Assembly (NCBI GenBank): GCA_024278975.1 | Contig: JAJRSD010000061.1 | Location: forward strand, 89,320 to 153,319 | Direction of reading: 5' to 3' | Length of the DNA: 64,000 bases | From: Bacteroidota bacterium | GTDB lineage: Bacteria; Bacteroidota; Bacteroidia; Bacteroidales; Prolixibacteraceae | In this document: piece after piece, positions 1 through 7,875 of the stretch | Layout of the letters: every line of letters begins with the position of its first letter | How positions within the stretch are numbered: the first letter of the stretch is position 1 | Program-made: the position numbers and the translations under genes | The notes under the pieces: model-generated | Seen by the model: the letters and a program-made list of their open reading frames with translations, nothing else | The model's database searches: none | What the model was told of the DNA's origin: nothing

Positions 1-805
1 GCATTGTTTTGTAAATAAGGTCGTGTTGCTGAAACTTATTTTTTACAATAAATTTTTCACCTAAAATATTTTGAATCTCTTTTTGAACTGTTTTTGCATT
101 TGCCAATGGAGACAAACCGAGTTCGACAATAGATACAAGTTGTTTACTTTCAAATAGTTCGGCTGCATAATCATACGAGACTAAAATGTATTTTGAATCT
201 ATCTCCTCTAAAACGGAGAATATACCTGCCGGAAAAATATAATTATGATTAATTGCACGCGTCGGATTAATTGAGGTTTGCTTCCCTTTTTTAGGAACAT
301 AAATCATAATATGGTCGGCAAGCGAAAGCCTGATACCGAGATTATATGCAACACCCTGCCCGACAACTGCATAGTTAATTCCATCACGTTTTAACGAATA
401 ACTTCCTGTTACAATCAGACTGTCGATGTTTGTATATTGGATATAATTTTCGGGAACTCCTTTAATTGTTGCCGGATAAATTTGGCTGCCATATTTTAGA
501 AGTGCCACCTCCTCAATTACTTTTGAATAGTGAATTACACCGGGAAGTTCTTTTATTTTATTGAAATTAAAATCGGCCGGATTAAACATTTTTCCTTCGG
601 CTGGAGAAATTCTTAAGTCGGGATCGAAATCGCTGTAAAAGGTGGTTATCAGACTATTAAAGCCATTAAAAACTGATAGAATTATAATCAGTGCTGTTGT
701 TCCAACAATAATTCCTGCCACCGAAATTGCGGATATTATGTTAATAATATTCTGTTTCTTTTTAGAGATAAGATACCGTTTTGCTATGAAAAGTGGCAGA
801 TTCAA
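1..805 (-). CDS. LolC/LolE-like ABC transporter permease (FtsX family), 3' end outside window
   Basis: About 268 N-terminal residues are visible; the C-terminal half lies beyond base 1. The frame opens at a TTG (803-805) a few codons after an in-frame TAA, and the protein begins NLPLFIAKRYLISKKKQN. A first membrane segment follows at about residues 20-45 (IISAISVAGIIVGTTALIII), then an extracytoplasmic MacB-PCD-like domain. This arrangement is typical of lipoprotein-releasing or FtsX-type permeases, which work with a separate ATPase to extract lipoproteins from the inner membrane. The gene follows rbfA by 66 bases on the same strand, a neighbourhood I know from other Bacteroidota. The family is clear; lipoprotein release as the exact function is inference. 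Confidence 0.8.
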   Translation of the reverse strand, partial: MNLPLFIAKRYLISKKKQNIINIISAISVAGIIVGTTALIIILSVFNGFNSLITTFYSDFDPDLRISPAEGKMFNPADFNFNKIKELPGVIHYSKVIEEVALLKYGSQIYPATIKGVPENYIQYTNIDSLIVTGSYSLKRDGINYAVVGQGVAYNLGIRLSLADHIMIYVPKKGKQTSINPTRAINHNYIFPAGIFSVLEEIDSKYILVSYDYAAELFESKQLVSIVELGLSPLANAKTVQKEIQNILGEKFIVKNKFQQHDLIYKTM

Positions 806-871
806 TTTTGCAGTTTATTATTGTTGAGTATCAGCCAAACGATTTTAATTGCCGGGCAAATTACCATCAAA

Positions 872-1216
872 TTATGAATTAAGAAGTTTGTCGATATTAT
901 CAATATAATCTAAACTATCGTCGATATAGAATTCTAAATTTGGAATAACACGGAGACTTTTTCCCACTCTTCGACCCAAATCGCCTCTAATATGTTTCGT
1001 TAATTTACGAATTTCCGCTAAAATTGCTTCACTAAATTCCGACGGAAAGATGCTTAAATATACTCTGGCAATACCCAAATCTTTGGTAACGCGTACCACC
1101 GAAACACTAATCAACTTTCCCTGAAAATTAGATTTATTTAGCTTTAGCAGAATATCAGCCATTTCGCGCTGAACCAATTTCGAAATCTTATTTTGTCGTG
1201 TACTATATTGTTCCAT
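872..1216 (-). CDS. rbfA: 30S ribosome-binding factor RbfA
   Basis: Protein of 114 residues, the usual RbfA size. It opens with a basic N-terminal helix (TRQNKISKLVQREMADIL) and contains the KH-like core, including VSVVRVTKDLGIARVYLSIFP and the C-terminal LRVIPNLEFYIDDSLDY. RbfA binds the 30S subunit during late 16S rRNA processing and cold adaptation. The ATG at 1216 directly precedes the conserved N-terminus. The permease gene lies downstream in the same direction, so the two probably form one transcript. Confidence 0.95.
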   Translation of the reverse strand: MEQYSTRQNKISKLVQREMADILLKLNKSNFQGKLISVSVVRVTKDLGIARVYLSIFPSEFSEAILAEIRKLTKHIRGDLGRRVGKSLRVIPNLEFYIDDSLDYIDNIDKLLNS

Positions 1217-1233
1217 AATAATTATTAATGGCT

Positions 1234-1241
1234 CAAAATTA
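1234..1241 (-). promoter_or_regulatory. Putative -7 element for rbfA
   Basis: On the minus strand this reads TAATTTTG, an exact match to the Bacteroidota -7 consensus TAnnTTTG, 17 bases before the rbfA start. No convincing -33 TTTG was found at the usual 18-21 base spacing, so only half of the promoter is supported. Confidence 0.35.
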
Positions 1242-1314
1242 AGTAAAAACTTTGATAGTAGTGTTAAATTCGTGTGGTGGTTTGAAGTAAACTATTTGCT
1301 TTGCACATTTGAAT

Positions 1315-2844
1315 CTATTTCATTTCAAAATCTGTCTCATTTTTAAACGCTTTTCGCAAATCTTCGTTGGGTTTAATAATGTTGTAGTTTCCCCAATATT
1401 GTTCGTCGTAACTATTTATCATCTCCACAAATACATCGTGGCGTGAAAGAGATTCGGTTCGGGTAAAGCGTTTTAGTTCAGTGGGTTGAATGTTGGTTAT
1501 TAGTAAATCGGAAATACTGTGGAATTCAGAATTTATTTTGTCGCGCCGGCTTTTTATTTTAACCTTTATGGAAGCTTGCGCAGTTGCCAGATGCCATTTC
1601 CCTTGAAACTGCTGGTAGTTTACAGTGTATTGAACAAACGAAGGTTTTGCCTTAACACCGCGTGGCTTTTTTTTGATCATTCTACTTTCTGCTTCGTGCA
1701 AACTGTTTTTGCTGAGTTTGAATTTGGCATGAATAATAGCAAAAGTTTCGCGATGAATATACATTTCACCTTCGTAAGCCGGGAAAAATAGTTCGGAAAC
1801 AGATTCGAATTTAAGCACATAAACAGGTTCAGTTTTGTACCAAATAACTTTACTGATACGATATTTGTACAGCTCTTCATAATCTTTGTCAATAAAACGT
1901 TTCATGGTTTTAACAACATCCAGTTGCGTTATCGAAAACGGACCACCTTGTAATTTAATGTTCACCCATTTAAACGACTGAACATCGGGGCTTTTGCGAC
2001 CTTTTATTAACCTGATAACATCTTTGCGTATAGTATTTGAGTATGGTGCTTTCAGAACTTCCATAACAGCTTCTGATACATTTATATAGTTATTGTCTTG
2101 TTCAACTGTTTCGCGATAAAAGGCTGTCATTAATTTATAATTAGCAGAGTAATTTTTTGTTAAATTATTACGGACATTTTTTAGTAATTCGTGAGGTGTT
2201 GTTGCAGTAACTTTAACTTCTTTAATCCTGATTGAGACTGGGCTCATAATAATAATATCTTCATCTAAAATTTTATATGCTGGCATTATCAGTTGTTTAT
2301 AACCCATGCACGAAATAATAATTGTATCTAAAATATTTTCAGGATGGATTTTTAGCAGGAACTCGCCATCGAAGTTTGAGATTGTACCAATTGGTTTATT
2401 ACTAACGGAAACAGTGGCATATTTTACCGGATTTTCCTTTTTAATATCCAGAAGTTTACCTGCGAGAAAAAAATATTTTGTGGGGATTGTATCATTTTTC
2501 AGCTTATTTATAAGTTCAGTATTAACTTTTTTCGAAATAATAATCTGATTTTCCAGCTCATAAAAACTGAAATTATCTGAATTAAACAGTGTGTTTAAAA
2601 CTGTAAACAGCGATTTGTTTTCAACTTCAAGAGATATTGTTTTTTCAGCGTCAAAAATAGATGCATCGTACGAAAAGAAAACACCCGCCTGCCAACTTAT
2701 TTGGTCTAAAATATAACTTATTGGTTGGTTCGTTTGATTTATAGAAACCCGCCTCTCAAAAACAGAACCATCCTGTTGCTGTGCCTTGCAAGGCAGCCAA
2801 AACAACAGGATGGTAAGTAATATAAAACAATGTGTTTTTATCAT
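1315..2844 (-). CDS. Exported STN-domain protein with carboxypeptidase-regulatory-like domain
   Basis: Protein of 509 residues with an N-terminal signal peptide (to about residue 21). Residues about 30-105 form an STN (secretin/TonB N-terminal) domain: VSINQTNQPISYILDQIS followed by ISLEVENKSLFTVLNTLF. Residues about 125-210 resemble a CarboxypepD_reg domain (AGKLLDIKKENPVKYATVSV, then GTISNFDGEFLLKI). The rest is a conserved but unnamed region containing AFYRETVEQDNNYINVSEAV, as found in other Bacteroidota surface proteins. Its ATG overlaps the stop of the upstream protease gene by one base (TAATG), implying translational coupling. It is the last gene of the ECF sigma/FecR operon. I infer a role in surface sensing or cell-envelope maintenance; no enzymatic residues are evident. 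Confidence 0.75.
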   Translation of the reverse strand: MIKTHCFILLTILLFWLPCKAQQQDGSVFERRVSINQTNQPISYILDQISWQAGVFFSYDASIFDAEKTISLEVENKSLFTVLNTLFNSDNFSFYELENQIIISKKVNTELINKLKNDTIPTKYFFLAGKLLDIKKENPVKYATVSVSNKPIGTISNFDGEFLLKIHPENILDTIIISCMGYKQLIMPAYKILDEDIIIMSPVSIRIKEVKVTATTPHELLKNVRNNLTKNYSANYKLMTAFYRETVEQDNNYINVSEAVMEVLKAPYSNTIRKDVIRLIKGRKSPDVQSFKWVNIKLQGGPFSITQLDVVKTMKRFIDKDYEELYKYRISKVIWYKTEPVYVLKFESVSELFFPAYEGEMYIHRETFAIIHAKFKLSKNSLHEAESRMIKKKPRGVKAKPSFVQYTVNYQQFQGKWHLATAQASIKVKIKSRRDKINSEFHSISDLLITNIQPTELKRFTRTESLSRHDVFVEMINSYDEQYWGNYNIIKPNEDLRKAFKNETDFEMK

Positions 2845-4409
2845 TAAAACACTTTTTTCAGTTGAAACGAAGTTTTAAATTCTTCGCCGTTGCGTAAAAC
2901 TTTAATTTTTATTTTTCGATTTTCCTTACTTTGTAAAAGCAGGTTAATATCATTTAGTTTTAACGAACGGTGGTTATTACTGTTTAGCGACAAAATCTGG
3001 TCGTTTTCTTGTAGTCCGGCCAGAAAAGCCGGTGAGTCTTCGCGTATATTCGAAATTGTAAAAATTGGCATCCCCGGCATCGGATTTGTAACTTCCATAC
3101 CACTCATATTATAATTAAAATCTTGTTTTACTCTGTTGGTTGGACGCAAGGTCAGGCGGCTGTTTCGGTAGTCAAATATTACAAAAAATCGTCGAAGAAT
3201 TTCAGCTCCAATTGTTCCGTTTCTGTCGTTTCTGGAAATTAATTTATCTATTATTTCCGAACCTGGAAATGCAACAATTGGTTGTGGCAAAAACAGAGGT
3301 CCCACCCAAATAGCATCAATTCTGCCTTTAACTCCATATAAATCGCCACTGAGTCCTTTTCCAAGAAAAGTTTCGATATGCTTTTTGGGTAAGTTTATTT
3401 TTTTATCCGAGCTTTCTGAAAGCCAAAGTGCATCGCTGGCACCTGTGTTAACAAGTAGTTTCACCCTAACATCGGTTAATTCATCGGTTACAATACCAGT
3501 TTTAATGAATGGTTTATTTCCATCGAAATAAAGTGGCATAATAATGTCTTTTTTGCGGTCGCGATATTTGTAATATTCGGGTTTAAAAAGTGTGAGTTTT
3601 TTACTCGAATAGTCAATTTCAACCACATAATCTTTAAATAAATTGAATCCTATTAAACCATGAACCGGAATTCCAAGTATGTGTGAAATCTGAAAGTTCT
3701 CATCAATAATCATTTGTACTTCCTGGTTGCGTGCTGATAAACCATTTATCTTCAATGTGTTGTTCCCCGAACGATACGCAGTTAACTCGACACCTTCTGC
3801 TAATCCCTTTATTTTCATAGGTTTCATATAATTCAAACTCAAATTATTAACAAAGGGTAATTCTGTAATAATTGGGGTTTGAACACTGTTATCCAGAATA
3901 AAATTTAAGGTGTCGGAATCGTTGATGTTAACCGGAATAATAATTAGGTTGCTAGCTGTTTTAAACTTAATTGTAATAGATTTTTTTCTCTGATTATCAA
4001 ATAAAAAGCCGCGATTATTTGAAAAAAACTGACTGCTATTTTGTTCATAATCAATACTTTTATCCAAGGGAATATAATCGCGAACAACTAAAATATTATC
4101 TTCAATTTCAAAAAGAAGGTAAAAGTCATTCATCAGTTTATCGAGAACATATTTTACCGGTTTATTCGAAACATTCAAACTTACTTTTTTATCGTCAATA
4201 ATATTTGAATTGTACGAATAATCGATATCCAAATATTTGCAGATTTTCTCAATTACGTCGGAAAGTGGCTCGTCTTCTGCATAAATACTTATGTTTTGGT
4301 CGAGTGCCTGCGTTTTGGTTTCCTGAGCAAAATTCACTTTCGGAATCAGAATCAGAGTAACTGCGGTAAAAACAAATGCTATACAAATTTTATTAATTGT
4401 GTTTTTCAT
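2844..4409 (-). CDS. STN + retropepsin-like aspartyl protease (two repeats) + PDZ protein
   Basis: Protein of 521 residues with a signal peptide ending near NFAQ (28). An STN domain spans about residues 38-110. Two retropepsin-like repeats follow: the first has FILDNSVQTPIIT (Asp173-Asn-Ser), the second has LLVNTGASDALWL (Asn321-Thr-Gly). Each repeat ends in the usual flap/iDY signature (GLIGFNLFKDYVVEIDY and IGAEILRRFFVIFDY). A PDZ domain covers about 435-515 (SPAFLAGLQENDQILSLN). Neither repeat has the canonical D-T/S-G: one keeps Asp, the other Thr-Gly, so catalysis is doubtful. The gene sits 4 bases after fecR and overlaps the next gene by one base. Exported location is supported; protease activity is not. 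Confidence 0.8.
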   Translation of the reverse strand: MKNTINKICIAFVFTAVTLILIPKVNFAQETKTQALDQNISIYAEDEPLSDVIEKICKYLDIDYSYNSNIIDDKKVSLNVSNKPVKYVLDKLMNDFYLLFEIEDNILVVRDYIPLDKSIDYEQNSSQFFSNNRGFLFDNQRKKSITIKFKTASNLIIIPVNINDSDTLNFILDNSVQTPIITELPFVNNLSLNYMKPMKIKGLAEGVELTAYRSGNNTLKINGLSARNQEVQMIIDENFQISHILGIPVHGLIGFNLFKDYVVEIDYSSKKLTLFKPEYYKYRDRKKDIIMPLYFDGNKPFIKTGIVTDELTDVRVKLLVNTGASDALWLSESSDKKINLPKKHIETFLGKGLSGDLYGVKGRIDAIWVGPLFLPQPIVAFPGSEIIDKLISRNDRNGTIGAEILRRFFVIFDYRNSRLTLRPTNRVKQDFNYNMSGMEVTNPMPGMPIFTISNIREDSPAFLAGLQENDQILSLNSNNHRSLKLNDINLLLQSKENRKIKIKVLRNGEEFKTSFQLKKVF

Positions 4410-4413
4410 GACT

Positions 4414-5493
4414 TTAAGGCTTTACTTGTTTATTAATACGACTTGAAAGTGTAAAGTGTTCGTTTTCTCCCATCAATTCAAGATTAAATGTTAGTCGTAC
4501 TACATTTAAAACAAAATCGATTGGTTTTTTATCGAAATGAGCGGTTAATTTGAGAGTTTCCAAACCGGGTTCTACTAACTGAATTTCGATGTGGTAAACT
4601 TTCTCCAAACATTTAACTACTTCGTTTAATGGCGTTTCGTTAAAAATGAGGTCGTTAGTTTTCCAGGCAAGGTAATTCAAGTTGCTGTTTACCGATTTTT
4701 CGAGGCGATTACTTTTGACGAAAAGCGTTCCTTTTTCTCCGGGAATTAAAAATATTCTATTGTTTTCTGAAAGTAAATTTTCACTTTCCCGTGTAACCAG
4801 AACTTTTCCGGTTGCTACAACCACTTCAACGGTTTCGGTTTCCGGATATGCTGACACATTAAAAGAGGTACCTAAAACTTTTATCTGTGTTTTTCCGGCG
4901 TTTATAACAAATGGTTTTTCCGGGTTTGGTTTAACTTCAAAAAACGCTTCTCCAATAATTGTAACTTCTCGAACATCGTCGGCAAAATGTTTCGGAAATT
5001 TCAGTTTCGAGTTGCTGTTTAATGTAACCACCGAACCGTCGGGCAAAACAAATTCGTTTAAAACTTGCTTTTCGGCCGAAACTGTTTGACTAAAAATTAG
5101 CGGCATTTCGTTTCTGAAATCAATGTAATATCCAACTCCCCCCAAAAGAATTGCAACCACAAGTATTGCAGCATATTTATAAAATTGTGCAATCTTCTCC
5201 TTTCTTTTTTTGCGCTGAACAACTTTAAATTGCATTGGGTAAATTTTAGAACTTACATTTTTCCATGCCGTGTTCGAATTAAAGCTTTTTGCTTTGTAAT
5301 AGCTGTCAACTTTAGTTAACATTTTCCGGCATTTTTCCATCTCTGCCCGATTTCTGTCCGATTTATTTAACCAGTTTTCCACTTCTGTTTTTTCATCAGA
5401 AGTTATTTCGTTATTTAAGTATTTGGTCAATAACGTCCAGTTAATAATCTCTATGTTTTTCTTTTCACTCATGTTTCTAATATGACAGTTCAA
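4414..5493 (-). CDS. FecR-family anti-sigma factor (DUF4974 at C-terminus)
   Basis: Up to 359 residues; a second ATG at 5472 (MSEKKNIEIINW) is an equally good start. The N-terminal cytoplasmic part carries the short helical anti-sigma region (LLTKYLNNEITSDEKTEVEN). A single membrane segment lies at about residues 92-110 (YAAILVVAILLGGVGYYI). The periplasmic FecR domain follows (FVLPDGSVVTLNSNSKLKFP, then GEAFFEVKPNPEKPFVI) and then a DUF4974 domain (NDLIFNETPLNEVVKCLEKV). FecR proteins hold an ECF sigma factor inactive until an outer-membrane partner signals through an STN domain. The cognate sigma gene is immediately upstream. The downstream genes encode STN proteins but no TonB-dependent receptor. 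Confidence 0.92.
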   Translation of the reverse strand: MNCHIRNMSEKKNIEIINWTLLTKYLNNEITSDEKTEVENWLNKSDRNRAEMEKCRKMLTKVDSYYKAKSFNSNTAWKNVSSKIYPMQFKVVQRKKRKEKIAQFYKYAAILVVAILLGGVGYYIDFRNEMPLIFSQTVSAEKQVLNEFVLPDGSVVTLNSNSKLKFPKHFADDVREVTIIGEAFFEVKPNPEKPFVINAGKTQIKVLGTSFNVSAYPETETVEVVVATGKVLVTRESENLLSENNRIFLIPGEKGTLFVKSNRLEKSVNSNLNYLAWKTNDLIFNETPLNEVVKCLEKVYHIEIQLVEPGLETLKLTAHFDKKPIDFVLNVVRLTFNLELMGENEHFTLSSRINKQVKP

Positions 5494-5511
5494 ATTAAAT
5501 ATACCCCTAAT

Positions 5512-6090
5512 TTATTTTTTATTGAAAAATATAAAAAGCATAAAAAAAGTGTTGTAGTCTTTTAGTTTATCTCGTAAAGTTTTGATTGCCAGCCCCATTT
5601 GTGTTTCAACTGTTTTAATCGAAATATTTAATTTCTTAGCAATTTCCCGGTATTTCAGCCCGTCTTCGCGGCTCAATCTAAAAATTTCGCGGCGTTTTGC
5701 AGGCAATAATTGAATACTCTCTTCTATCTTTTCAGCCAAATCAATTTCGGAAAAACTGTTGTCGTCCGATTGATTATTCGATGTTTCGGAAATAATAGTT
5801 TGTGCGTATCGAAGTTTAACTTTATTGTGTTGAATATAATTCAGACATAAATTTTTAACCGAACTAAAAAGGTAACTTTTAAGCGAAGTTTCAATTGTAA
5901 GTCGCTCTCTTTTTTCCCATAGTTTAACAAAAAAATCCTGTACAATCTCTTCGGCGGAATTGTCGTCCTGAAGAATTCGGGAAGCAAAGAGACATAAATG
6001 ACCATAATAGTTGTGAAAAAGTTTTTCGAATGCTTTTTCGTTGCTATTATTTATTTGTTCGAACAAATATTTGTCTTTATCTGAATTCAT
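5512..6090 (-). CDS. ECF RNA polymerase sigma-70 factor (Bacteroidota FecI-like)
   Basis: Protein of 192 residues with region 2 (AFEKLFHNYYGHLCLFASRI, then AEEIVQDFFVKLWEKRERL) and region 4 (LPAKRREIFRLSREDGLKYR, then EIAKKLNISIKTVETQMGLA). It lacks region 3, as expected for an ECF factor. It heads the four-gene operon with fecR and the two STN proteins (18 bases to fecR at the longest start). The pair is expected to respond to an extracytoplasmic signal and to direct transcription of its own operon or of distant nutrient-uptake genes; the target is not visible here. Confidence 0.93.
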   Translation of the reverse strand: MNSDKDKYLFEQINNSNEKAFEKLFHNYYGHLCLFASRILQDDNSAEEIVQDFFVKLWEKRERLTIETSLKSYLFSSVKNLCLNYIQHNKVKLRYAQTIISETSNNQSDDNSFSEIDLAEKIEESIQLLPAKRREIFRLSREDGLKYREIAKKLNISIKTVETQMGLAIKTLRDKLKDYNTFFMLFIFFNKK

Positions 6091-6328
6091 ATTTTCAATA
6101 AAAATCGATTAGGAGCGAAGGTAGAAAAAAGTAGCTCATCTTGAAAGTGTATAGATATGTTATATTTACTTCCCTCTTTTACCGGTGCTTACACCGATAA
6201 AGTTGGTTTTCGAAAATAGTTGATGTTGGCGTTTAGATTGCTAACATTGGGATATTTGGGAATGGGATTTTATCTCGTCTTTAGTTATTTATATTCGTTT
6301 GTATCGTCGATATTTGGTTTTATAATGT

Positions 6329-6523
6329 TTGGGTGTTTTGCTAGATAAATATTGCCCAGATCCACGATTATTTGCAACACATGGAGAGTGGGAAGTGGCA
6401 GTTTCAAATGCACACTATATCTGGTATTTCTTTGTTGAAATGGCTTTAATATCGGCAGTTGTGCTAATTGTTTACGGTAGTGTATTAAAAAGAATTGACG
6501 ATAAAAAACAAATTTCGAATTAA
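6329..6523 (+). CDS. Small membrane protein of unknown function, possibly the 3' part of a frameshifted gene
   Basis: A 64-residue frame from a TTG start contains CPDPRLFATHGEWEVAVSNA, then a membrane helix (YIWYFFVEMALISAVVLIVY) and a basic tail. I do not recognise the family. A second short frame beginning at ATG 6223 encodes a hydrophobic helix (MGFYLVFSYLYSFVSSIFGF) and runs into a stop at 6346. Removing one T near 6328-6330 would join both into a two-helix protein of about 99 residues. Either this is a small one-helix protein or a broken two-helix one. The tRNA-Leu promoter lies directly downstream. Confidence 0.4.
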   Translation: MGVLLDKYCPDPRLFATHGEWEVAVSNAHYIWYFFVEMALISAVVLIVYGSVLKRIDDKKQISN

Positions 6524-6526
6524 TAT

Positions 6527-6557
6527 TTTGTGGGTTCGGGCGAAATAATTAGTTTTG
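6527..6557 (+). promoter_or_regulatory. Promoter of tRNA-Leu
   Basis: TTTG at 6527-6530, 19 bases, then TAGTTTTG at 6550-6557: a full match to the Bacteroidota primary sigma promoter (TTTG-N19-TAnnTTTG). The predicted start is near 6564, giving an unusually long 5' leader of about 80 bases before the tRNA. Confidence 0.7.
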
Positions 6558-6643
6558 CACACCAATTTCCACAAAAGGAAAGCCCGGATGTTGAACGAAG
6601 AGAAATCCCTTTGGGAGCGGAATAAGACAGACGGGGTGTAAAA

Positions 6644-6727
6644 GCCCGGATGGCGGAATTGGTAGACGCGCTGGATTCAAAATCCAGTTTCCGCAAGGAA
6701 GTGCGGGTTCGATTCCCGCTCCGGGTA
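6644..6727 (+). tRNA. tRNA-Leu (anticodon CAA)
   Basis: Complete cloverleaf of a class II tRNA. The acceptor stem is GCCCGGA/TCCGGGT, the D-arm is GCGGAATTGGTAGACGCGC, and the anticodon stem-loop CTGGA-TTCAAAA-TCCAG gives anticodon CAA (reads UUG). There is a long variable arm (TTCC-GCAA-GGAA) and a T-arm GCGGG-TTCGATT-CCCGC. The CCA end is not encoded. A strong intrinsic terminator follows. Confidence 0.97.
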
Positions 6728-6731
6728 CAAA

Positions 6732-6770
6732 AAAACCACTTAACTTATTGATAGTTAAGTGGTTTTGTTT
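6732..6770 (+). terminator. Intrinsic terminator after tRNA-Leu
   Basis: Perfect 14-base inverted repeat AAAACCACTTAACT / AGTTAAGTGGTTTT (6732-6745 and 6753-6766) around a 7-base loop, followed by a T-rich stretch. Confidence 0.9.
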
Positions 6771-6980
6771 TTTGGTAGAGAGGATTAAAGAGAGAATTTG
6801 TATTGATTCTTGTTTATCGTTTTATTCACAAAAATGCAAGTGCTTTTTTTATCCTTTGTTTATTAATTCGTTCATTATTTCCCTTTATCATATTTTATAT
6901 CAGATAAACTTTTCAAATTAAATTGACCGTGTTATTCACAAAATATTTATAAGTTTATACTTAAAATGAAAAAATAAGAG

Positions 6981-7832
6981 ATGAAGTTTATTTACGAAAA
7001 GATATTGGTTCCAAATAAGCACACTTTTATCACCTATCGGGCAAAATTAAAACCGGGGTCAGATAAAATACATTCTCATAAAAACTTTGAATTAAATCTT
7101 ATACTCTCTGGTTCGGGCAGACGTATTGTGGGGAATAATATCTCAAGTTATTCGGAAAGTGATTTAGTTTTACTTGCTCCAAATATCTCACATTGCTGGG
7201 AAGTGCTTGAGTATGACAATAATTTAGATCCTGAATGTATTGTAACTCATTTTAATGAAAACTTCATTACATCCGATTTTTTAAATATCCCTGAATTAGA
7301 AGTACTTATTCCTTTACTAAAAGATGCCGAAAATGGTATTGTATTCAAAGGAGAAAAATCTAAAAAAGTTGCAACTATTCTTAAAAAAATGACCACTTTA
7401 ACTGGGTTAGATTTGCTTATTCATTTACTAGAGGTTTTTAATCTGTTACTACAAAACGAGGAGAGGGAATACCTCACTCTTCCCTCATCGTTGCCAAATT
7501 CGTACAAAAAAGATGAGGACAAAATAAATAAAGTGTACGAATATGTTTTTCAGAATATACAAGATGGAATTAAACTAAAAGAAGCAGCTTCAATAATTTA
7601 TCTTCAGCCCAGTTCGTTTTGTCGTTATTTTAAGAAAAAGACAAACCAATCGTTTATGGAGTATGTGAAGGGTGTTCGAATTGGGATAGCTGCCAAATTA
7701 CTTACCGAAACGAATAAACAAATTACCGAAATATGTTACGAATGTGGGTATAATAGTTTAGCAAATTTCAATCACTATTTTAAGGTAGTAATGAATAAAA
7801 CTCCCTCTGAATACAGAAAGGGTTTCAGATAA
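6981..7832 (+). CDS. AraC-family transcriptional regulator with cupin sensor domain
   Basis: Protein of 283 residues. The N-terminal cupin-like domain (HSHKNFELNLILSGSGRRIV, then DLVLLAPNISHCWEV) should bind a small molecule, probably a sugar. The C-terminal two-helix-turn-helix AraC domain spans about 185-283 (GIKLKEAASIIYLQPSSFCR and QITEICYECGYNSLANFNHY). It sits at the edge of the glycan-utilisation locus, convergent with the GH92 gene (43 bases between stops). It is the only DNA-binding regulator next to the locus and is the best candidate activator of it; that link is inference. Confidence 0.92.
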   Translation: MKFIYEKILVPNKHTFITYRAKLKPGSDKIHSHKNFELNLILSGSGRRIVGNNISSYSESDLVLLAPNISHCWEVLEYDNNLDPECIVTHFNENFITSDFLNIPELEVLIPLLKDAENGIVFKGEKSKKVATILKKMTTLTGLDLLIHLLEVFNLLLQNEEREYLTLPSSLPNSYKKDEDKINKVYEYVFQNIQDGIKLKEAASIIYLQPSSFCRYFKKKTNQSFMEYVKGVRIGIAAKLLTETNKQITEICYECGYNSLANFNHYFKVVMNKTPSEYRKGFR

Positions 7833-7875
7833 TTTTATCGTTAATATGGGATTTTCTCAACATCATTTCCTACTC

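Noticed and set aside
4682..5089. 135-residue plus-strand frame inside fecR
   Set aside because: Antisense shadow of a conserved FecR domain.
6579..6727. tRNA attachment site of an integrated element
   Set aside because: The repeat matches the tRNA 5' end, not the 3' end, is only 12 bases and no integrase or mobile genes are nearby.
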